A stretch of 21,708 nt of DNA from Chrysochromulina tobinii (lineage: Eukaryota > Haptophyta > Prymnesiales > Chrysochromulinaceae): the NCBI GenBank assembly GCA_001275005.1, contig JWZX01001729.1, positions 1 through 21,708 of the forward strand. The letters run 5' to 3'. The notes beneath the pieces were generated by a model. The model was not told the DNA's origin. It did not search any database and worked only from the letters and a program-made list of their open reading frames with translations. Positions 17,424 through 21,708 of the stretch are shown in pieces. Made by a program: the position numbers and the translations under genes. How positions within the stretch are numbered: the first letter of the stretch is position 1; each line of letters starts with the position of its first letter.

Positions 17424-18176
17424 ATGGATTCATTCGTCGTCTCTTCCATGAGCCGTGCTCCGAGGATCATCGGGCGTGGTACGGCACACGCAGCGATGAT
17501 CTTTACTGAGCTACTACGAAAAGAACAGTATGAGTTGCAGCGGCCAACTTCAGCGAGAAACTCGAGCACTTCGCGGACACGTACTTCACCGCATCCCGAG
17601 AATCGTCTCAGATTCGGGCAGAATGTCAAGAGCGACAGCACGGTTGCATGGAGCACGAGGATTCCGATTCAGCTTAGCGACAGCGATGGAAGTGATGTAT
17701 CTTTGCCGTCGGACAGCCTCACCGTCTCGTCGGAAGTTCAAAGTTCCGCACGGTCGGAACTCGCTCGGCAAACGGAACACTCGAATGAGCTGCAAACGGC
17801 ACTCGAAGCGTCGCGGAAAGAGATGGAGCAGTTGCAAGACCGAATCTCTAAGCTCGAGACCATGGCTCATGCGGCACCTCAGGACATCAGCAGCAGCAGC
17901 GTCGTCGATCCGGATCGGCCATTGTGCGAGGCGCCATTCCACACGCGCCCTGTGGCCACAGCGACGATGGCCACAGCGACGACGGCAACAGTGATGGAAA
18001 GTGTGCGCAGCCCGGAGGTAGACGATGACGTGGCACGCATGCCCCCAATGCTCCCACGACGCACGACGATCTCGCGCGACAAGGTCTCGGAGGTTCTGGC
18101 GAACCTACAGGATCTTGCCAAGGCGCGTCACAAGGCGCCGAACCGACTTGTGCACTAGATGGGGCGTGACGTGGGT
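17380..18176 (+). repeat. Duplicated gene unit, copy 1 (plus orientation)
   Basis: Matches the reverse complement of 20224-21068 nearly throughout, including non-coding bases before the ATG (from tgagtgcctctc) and after the stop (to gtgacgtgggt). The exception is a replaced internal segment at about 17570-17640. Bases 18187-18215 (ttagttgtgtgc to cctcgtg) match only the region beside copy 3. Confidence 0.9.
17424..18158 (+). CDS. Unknown coiled-coil protein, family copy 1
   Basis: 244 residues from the ATG at 17424; the frame is open a little upstream, but only to a GTG. The N-terminus (MDSFVVSSMSRAPRIIGRG then AMIFTELLRKEQYELQR) is conserved in copy 2. Residues of the variable segment follow, then a Ser/Asp-rich stretch (LSDSDGSDVSLPSDS), a coiled coil (RSELARQTEHSNELQTALE to ISKLETM), a Thr/Ala low-complexity run, and a conserved basic C-terminus (RRTTISRDKVSEVLANLQDL). 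I do not recognise the family. At least three copies in this window and the retention of coding frame suggest a real, multiplying gene, possibly part of a mobile element. Confidence 0.65.
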   Translation: MDSFVVSSMSRAPRIIGRGTAHAAMIFTELLRKEQYELQRPTSARNSSTSRTRTSPHPENRLRFGQNVKSDSTVAWSTRIPIQLSDSDGSDVSLPSDSLTVSSEVQSSARSELARQTEHSNELQTALEASRKEMEQLQDRISKLETMAHAAPQDISSSSVVDPDRPLCEAPFHTRPVATATMATATTATVMESVRSPEVDDDVARMPPMLPRRTTISRDKVSEVLANLQDLAKARHKAPNRLVH

Positions 18177-18584
18177 CCCGTAGGATTTAGTTGTGTGCAC
18201 CTGTGGTTCCTCGTGTAGACGCCCTCTACCCCTAGTGCACCACCTCCTCCTGTATCCGCGATCGTTTTGGAATTGCCTGGTCTTACAAGTGATGGGGTAA
18301 TGGTATACGACAGGAGCTCAATCGTCAAAACGGTGTGTGTTTTAAGCCCGCTCCGCGCTCGATAGCGGACGCGGACCCGCCACAGACGCGTCCACAAAAC
18401 TCAAAAGCGAAGCGACTAGCGAGACCGAGAGAGGAGAGAGCGGAGGGCCTCCCAGGGCCCCAGGAGCAGGCGCGCGCGGCCGCGCTGGCCGCTGCCGGGG
18501 GCGGCGCCGCCGCTGGCCGGGCTGCGCGGGCTTGGGTTAAGAATAAGTAGACTGTAAAAGCCACGTCGTGAATGGACTTGGAGA
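18159..18584. other. Intergenic region, 426 bp
   Basis: Between copy 1 and the 3' end of the exonuclease gene. 18187-18215 is shared with the 3' flank of copy 3. 18400-18540 is very GC-rich and supports open frames on both strands (18335-18550 plus, 18325-18564 minus) that begin without ATG or are Ala/Gly/Arg low-complexity; I do not call them genes. Confidence 0.45.
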
Positions 18585-20144
18585 TTAACCCGGTCCTAGC
18601 CTCTCGCGCTTGCGCCTCGCGCGCTCCTCCACCCGCCTCGACCCCTCCGCCCTCCTCGCCTCCTCCTCCGCCGCGTGCAGTGTCCTGCCGCGCTTGAGCT
18701 TCACTTCTCGCGCCAGGCCCTCGTAAGCCACCGTCGCCTTGGCTGCCGCCCGCTGCGCCTCAGTACGCTTTCGCTGCTGCGCGCTCACGGTCTTCGATGC
18801 CTCAACAACTGCGCCTCTGCCGGCTGTTCCGTCTGCTCCAGCTGTGGGATGTGCTCCACCTGTGGGAAGTGCTCCGCCTGTGGGAAATGCTCCGCCTGTG
18901 GGAAGTGCTCCACCTGTGGGAAGTGCTCCGCCTGTGGGAAATGCTCCACCTGTGGGAAATGCTCCACCTGTGGGAAGTGGCGGTGCAGCCGCGAATGCCG
19001 CAGCGAAGTCGGCGCGCGCCCTACCAATCGCCCTGCGGACCTGGGCAGTCCGCCGCTTTGCCTTGATGCTCATGGGAGACTTCTCGTGCGGCAGGCCTCG
19101 CTCGCTCAGCTCTGCATCGAGTTGGATGAATTGCCGCCGCATCGCCTGGCGCACGAGCCTGTAGCCGTACAGCTCGGCACATGAGCGCCATGATGAGCGC
19201 TCGCTAGAGCCGATCAAGTGAGCGAGGCTGGCGCTCGCCATGGCGCTCGTATCGCACCTGGCGCGCCCGTCGAGCTTGGAGGCGCCCGGCAATGAGCCAC
19301 ACGAGCCAGGCTCATTGCCGGCGGAGGGCTCGCTGTCCACGGCGGATGCGTCGTCTCCGCAGCCATCGGCGGCATCGGCTCGAATGCGCCTGGCGAGCTG
19401 AAGCACGAGCTCATCATGAATAGCACGACCGGCCCAAGCGTCCATGGCGGCGTACTGGAGCTCCTCGACGCTCAGCTCGCGCCTTGCCCAGTCGGTCAGC
19501 GTAAGCGAGCTGCTCTTGTCGAGACGAACCCCAAGCACCTCCTCGCACAATGCCCTCAGACTACTCGGCTTCTCGCTGGGACCCATCCTTGACAAGTCGA
19601 GACGAGCGTTGACGTCCAGGTGGTGATGGAGCCACAGGTCGATGGCGTCATCGTCGACGCCGACGCCCACCTTGAGGATGGCATCCGACGCGAGCGTATC
19701 CACGAGCACTGGTGGAATCACGTCAAGATGGAGAAGGTGGATGACGAGTGTTGCGGTGGCGGTCGATAGCTGCACCAGCGCGGGAGGGTACACCTCGCCT
19801 TTGCGGTATGATGGCCGCGTCTCCGTGTCGAAGCCCAAGACGGAGGCGTTGTTGCACTCTCGTATCATCCATCGCTCGATGCATTCACTTGTGGTCGCGT
19901 ACGTCACCTCAATACGGTGGCCTTCGCCCGCCTCGAACAGTATGGCGCCATTTTCTTCGGCCGCCGGTCCCGATGACGTTGCCGGCTTCCGCCTGCGACC
20001 GGCGTTCGCGTTCGGTGTTGTTCCTCTACCCCAGGCTGCAGGCTGGGGTAGAGCACCAAGAAGCAGCAGGAGAACCAGGGTGACCATGGCCGAAGCCGGT
20101 GAATTCATAGCGAAAAGATCAGTTGAACGACAGACCTCCTCCAT
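18585..20144 (-). CDS. DEDDy 3'-5' exonuclease (WRN-exo/RNase D type), secreted or organelle-targeted
   Basis: 519 residues from the ATG at 20144; a second ATG at 20108 may be the true start and gives MNSPASAM before VTLVLLLLLGALPQPAAWG, a clear signal peptide. The exonuclease domain has motif I VLGFDTE (Asp106, Glu108 counted from 20144), motif II VGVGVDDDA (Asp166) and motif III YAAMDAWAG (Tyr231, Asp235): all four acidic residues and the tyrosine of the DEDDy class, in the WRN-like form. These enzymes remove nucleotides from 3' ends of DNA or RNA. After the domain come a charged region, an 18-bp coding minisatellite (PTGGAx repeats) and a very basic coiled C-terminus (RRVEERARRKRERLG) that may bind nucleic acid. 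The signal peptide suggests entry to the ER and, in algae with complex plastids, possibly the plastid. No helicase domain. Confidence 0.85.
   Translation of the reverse strand: MEEVCRSTDLFAMNSPASAMVTLVLLLLLGALPQPAAWGRGTTPNANAGRRRKPATSSGPAAEENGAILFEAGEGHRIEVTYATTSECIERWMIRECNNASVLGFDTETRPSYRKGEVYPPALVQLSTATATLVIHLLHLDVIPPVLVDTLASDAILKVGVGVDDDAIDLWLHHHLDVNARLDLSRMGPSEKPSSLRALCEEVLGVRLDKSSSLTLTDWARRELSVEELQYAAMDAWAGRAIHDELVLQLARRIRADAADGCGDDASAVDSEPSAGNEPGSCGSLPGASKLDGRARCDTSAMASASLAHLIGSSERSSWRSCAELYGYRLVRQAMRRQFIQLDAELSERGLPHEKSPMSIKAKRRTAQVRRAIGRARADFAAAFAAAPPLPTGGAFPTGGAFPTGGALPTGGALPTGGAFPTGGALPTGGAHPTAGADGTAGRGAVVEASKTVSAQQRKRTEAQRAAAKATVAYEGLAREVKLKRGRTLHAAEEEARRAEGSRRVEERARRKRERLGPG
18833..18976 (-). 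repeat. 18-bp coding minisatellite in exonuclease gene
   Basis: Seven units of 18 bp (18851-18976, type gtgctccacctgtgggaa on the plus strand), differing only at two positions, plus one degenerate unit (18833-18850). They encode PTGGA followed by Phe or Leu. On the opposite strand they read as CSTCGK, which is a shadow. Confidence 0.9.
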
Positions 20145-20241
20145 ACGTCTGGAAAGCGGCCTCGGATCACCCGACACCGCAGATCGAGCCTGCTACTGCA
20201 ATACAGGTAGGTGACCAGGCTCTACCCACGTCACGCCCCCT

Positions 20242-21024
20242 CTAGAAGTGCACATGTCGGTTCGGCGCCTTGTGACGCGCCTTGGCAAGATCCTGTAGGT
20301 TCGCCAGAACCTCCGAGACCTTGTCGCGCGAGATCGTCGTGCGTCGTGGGAGCATTGGGGGCATGCGTGCCACGTCATCGTCTACATGTACCTCCGGGCG
20401 GCGCACACTTTTCATCACTGTTGCCGTCGTCGCTGTGGCCATCGTCGCTGTTGCCACAGGGCGCGTGTGGAATGGCGCCTCGCACAATGGCCGATCCGAA
20501 GCGACGACGCTGCTGCTGCTGATGTCCTGAGGTGCCGCATGAGCCATGGTCTCGAGCTTAGAGATTCGGTCTTGCAACTGCTCCATCTCTTTTCGCGACG
20601 CTTCGAGTGCCGTTTGCAGCTCATTCGAGTGTTCCGTTTGCCGAGCGAGTTCGGAGCGTGCGGCACTCAGCACCTCCGACGAGACGGTGAGGCTGTCAGA
20701 CGGCAATGATACATCACTTCCATCGCTGTCGCTAAGCTGAATCGGAATCCTCGTGCTCCATGCAACCGTGGGTGTCCGCGGTGAACGAGTGCTTGCGCTC
20801 GGGCTGCTCGAGTTCCTCGGCGTCCACGAACTCCATGCAACCTTGGGTGTCCGCGGTGAACGAGTGCTTCTGCTCGGGCTGCTCGAGTTTCTCGCTGAAG
20901 TTGCCCGCTGCAACTCATACTGTTCTTTTCGTAGTAGCTCGGTGAAGATCATCGCTGCGTGTGCCGTGCCTCGCCCGATGATCCTCGGAGCACGGCTCAT
21001 GGAGGAGACGACGAATGAATCCAT
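20242..21024 (-). CDS. Unknown coiled-coil protein, family copy 2
   Basis: 260 residues from the ATG at 21022-21024. Nearly identical to copy 1 at the N-terminus, coiled coil and C-terminus. In place of copy 1's segment TSRTRTSPHPENRLRFGQ and following, it has two 25-residue tandem units (RNSSSPSRSTRSPRTP and RNSSSPSASTRSPRTP, each followed by a VAWS motif), encoded by a 75-bp repeat at 20756-20905. Other differences are small: KSVRRPEVHVDDD versus ESVRSPEVDDD, and an extra Phe at the end. The start of the exonuclease gene lies about 100 bp beyond its stop, so the two genes are in series on the minus strand. Confidence 0.65.
   Translation of the reverse strand: MDSFVVSSMSRAPRIIGRGTAHAAMIFTELLRKEQYELQRATSARNSSSPSRSTRSPRTPKVAWSSWTPRNSSSPSASTRSPRTPTVAWSTRIPIQLSDSDGSDVSLPSDSLTVSSEVLSAARSELARQTEHSNELQTALEASRKEMEQLQDRISKLETMAHAAPQDISSSSVVASDRPLCEAPFHTRPVATATMATATTATVMKSVRRPEVHVDDDVARMPPMLPRRTTISRDKVSEVLANLQDLAKARHKAPNRHVHF
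20756..20905 (-). repeat. 75-bp coding tandem repeat, copy 2 only
   Basis: ctccatgcaaccgtgggtgt (20756) and ctccatgcaaccttgggtgt (20831) start two units of 75 bp, 25 codons each, which differ by a few bases. Copy 1 has one remnant of the unit end (gttgcatggagcacg). Confidence 0.8.
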
Positions 21025-21545
21025 GAGGCGGCCCTCCGCTGGCATTCCGATGCGATGAGAGGCACTCATTGAATAATTAATGCTTTAATGGACGCTCATG
21101 CGCACTCACGCGCGCACTCAGAGGGGGGCGAAAAAAGGTCCGAAAAATCGCGGGAAATTTCTAAAAAGGGTTGGTTTTTACCTGCACGTTCCGTCATTTC
21201 TGCGGCAGTCTTGGGCGTAGCCGTTTTCCATCGATCGGTCGCGGGTCACAGGGGCTCCCTGCAGCACCCTCCCTGCAGGGAGGGATGGCGATGGGAGGTC
21301 AGGGAGTTGGGCCCGGAGCAGGTGCTTGCTTGAGTGCTTGCTGGCAGCCGTAACAATTTTGATTCGCAAACATTGCAAACAAAGCTCTTTGACACAGCTC
21401 TAGTGAAACACAGCTACTGCTGTTCTGCTATACAGGTACATTTAGGTGCACTGGGCTACACAGGTGCACACCCCTAACCTAGCTAGTTCAAATAAGTCGG
21501 GCTGTCACGAGGAACCACAGGTGCACACAAGCACACAACTAACTC
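21025..21545. other. Intergenic region, 521 bp
   Basis: Upstream region of copy 2 and downstream region of copy 3. Contains a perfect 18-bp palindrome CCCTCCCTGCAGGGAGGG (21267-21284), with a further ctccctgcag just before it, A-rich stretches at 21131-21177, and 21506-21543 that match the 3' flank of copy 1. No convincing gene. Confidence 0.5.
21267..21284. repeat. Perfect 18-bp palindrome
   Basis: CCCTCCCTGCAGGGAGGG equals its own reverse complement. About 240 bp upstream of the copy 2 ATG. It could be a binding site or a hairpin; no function can be assigned from sequence alone. Confidence 0.6.
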
Positions 21546-21708
21546 CTAGTTGGGACGCGCCTTGGCAAGATCCTGTAGGTTCGCCAGAACCTCCGAGACC
21601 TTGTCGCGCGAGATCGTCGTGCGTCGTGGGAGCATTGGGGGCATGCGTGCCACGTCATCGTCTACCTCCGGGCTGCGCACACTTTCCATCACTGTTGCCG
21701 TCGTCGCA
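21546..21708 (-). pseudogene. Unknown coiled-coil family, copy 3 (C-terminus truncated, 5' end outside window)
   Basis: Minus-strand coding sequence nearly identical to copy 1 (VMESVRSPEVDDDVARMP through VLANLQDLAKAR) but ending in Pro-Asn-stop where copies 1 and 2 continue HKAPNR. About 50 bp including the original stop are missing, and the sequence rejoins the copy 1 3' flank (21506-21543). The N-terminal part lies beyond the window, so it may still be an intact shorter gene. Confidence 0.6.

Larger units (their letters stand above)
20224..21068 (-). repeat. Duplicated gene unit, copy 2 (minus orientation)
   Basis: Inverted counterpart of 17380-18176. The two copies face each other tail-to-tail across about 2,050 bp that contain the exonuclease gene. 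Similarity stops abruptly at both ends: beyond 21068 (gaataattaatg) and below 20224. Confidence 0.9.

Noticed and set aside
18325-18564. ORFs on both strands (18335-18550 plus; 18325-18564 minus)
   Set aside because: Both strands open, low-complexity Ala/Gly/Arg, high GC, non-ATG start on plus; typical GC-rich shadow.
18833-18976. Regularly spaced repeats as a CRISPR array
   Set aside because: The units are contiguous with no unique spacers and are coding; the organism is eukaryotic.
18675-19184. Plus-strand ORF with CSTCGK repeats resembling a metallothionein
   Set aside because: It is the antisense of the 18-bp minisatellite in the exonuclease gene; the minus strand carries catalytic motifs and a complete domain.
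17380-21068. Bacterial-type composite transposon with the exonuclease as cargo
   Set aside because: The flanking units encode no recognisable transposase and no target duplication is visible outside; reported only as an inverted duplication.

Overview
This is about 21.7 kb of GC-rich nuclear DNA from a eukaryote, most likely a unicellular alga with a complex plastid (a haptophyte would fit; this is inference). The evidence is: nine GT-AG introns of about 80-160 bp, Ser-Pro-Pro-Pro-Pro coding repeats, an AGC kinase with cyclic-nucleotide-binding domains, a SET-domain protein, SLC18B1- and SVOP-like transporters, no bacterial-style operons, and frequent short tandem repeats inside genes. I found no tRNA, rRNA or CRISPR array.

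Layout. 1-774: 3' end of a proline-rich membrane-anchored protein, with a frame break at a C9 run. 969-1863: ankyrin-repeat protein (2 exons). 2230-4179: coiled-coil protein with a PH-like C-terminus (3 exons). 4181-4395: two tandem copies of a 108-bp repeat. 4514-5083: small protein with a SHOCT-like segment. 5691-8021: intronless kinase with PKG-like architecture. 8459-12298 (minus): four-exon, 1175-residue protein that joins two different MFS transporters in one chain. 12579-15469: head-to-head with it, a three-exon membrane-anchored serine hydrolase of the beta-lactamase fold with cysteine-rich additions. 15477-15713: a 209-bp retroposon-like insertion with a tetranucleotide tail and a 14-bp direct repeat. 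15868-17089: SET-domain protein (2 exons). 17380-21708: three copies of an unknown coiled-coil gene family; two complete copies lie in inverted orientation around a DEDDy 3'-5' exonuclease gene, and a third, truncated copy runs off the window end.

The most notable signal is in the introns. Five of nine end in CTCATCAG, and most contain repeats of CTGATG or CTGATT. CTGATG is the exact reverse complement of the terminal CATCAG, so each repeat could pair with the 3' splice site. Several introns also start with the same bases that start the following exon (3 to 18 nt), as expected if introns arose by insertion with target duplication or by tandem duplication. Together this resembles a family of recently spreading, introner-like introns. 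The genes do not form an obvious pathway; the shared theme is repeat-driven change: intron gain, gene fusion, coding minisatellites and inverted gene duplication.
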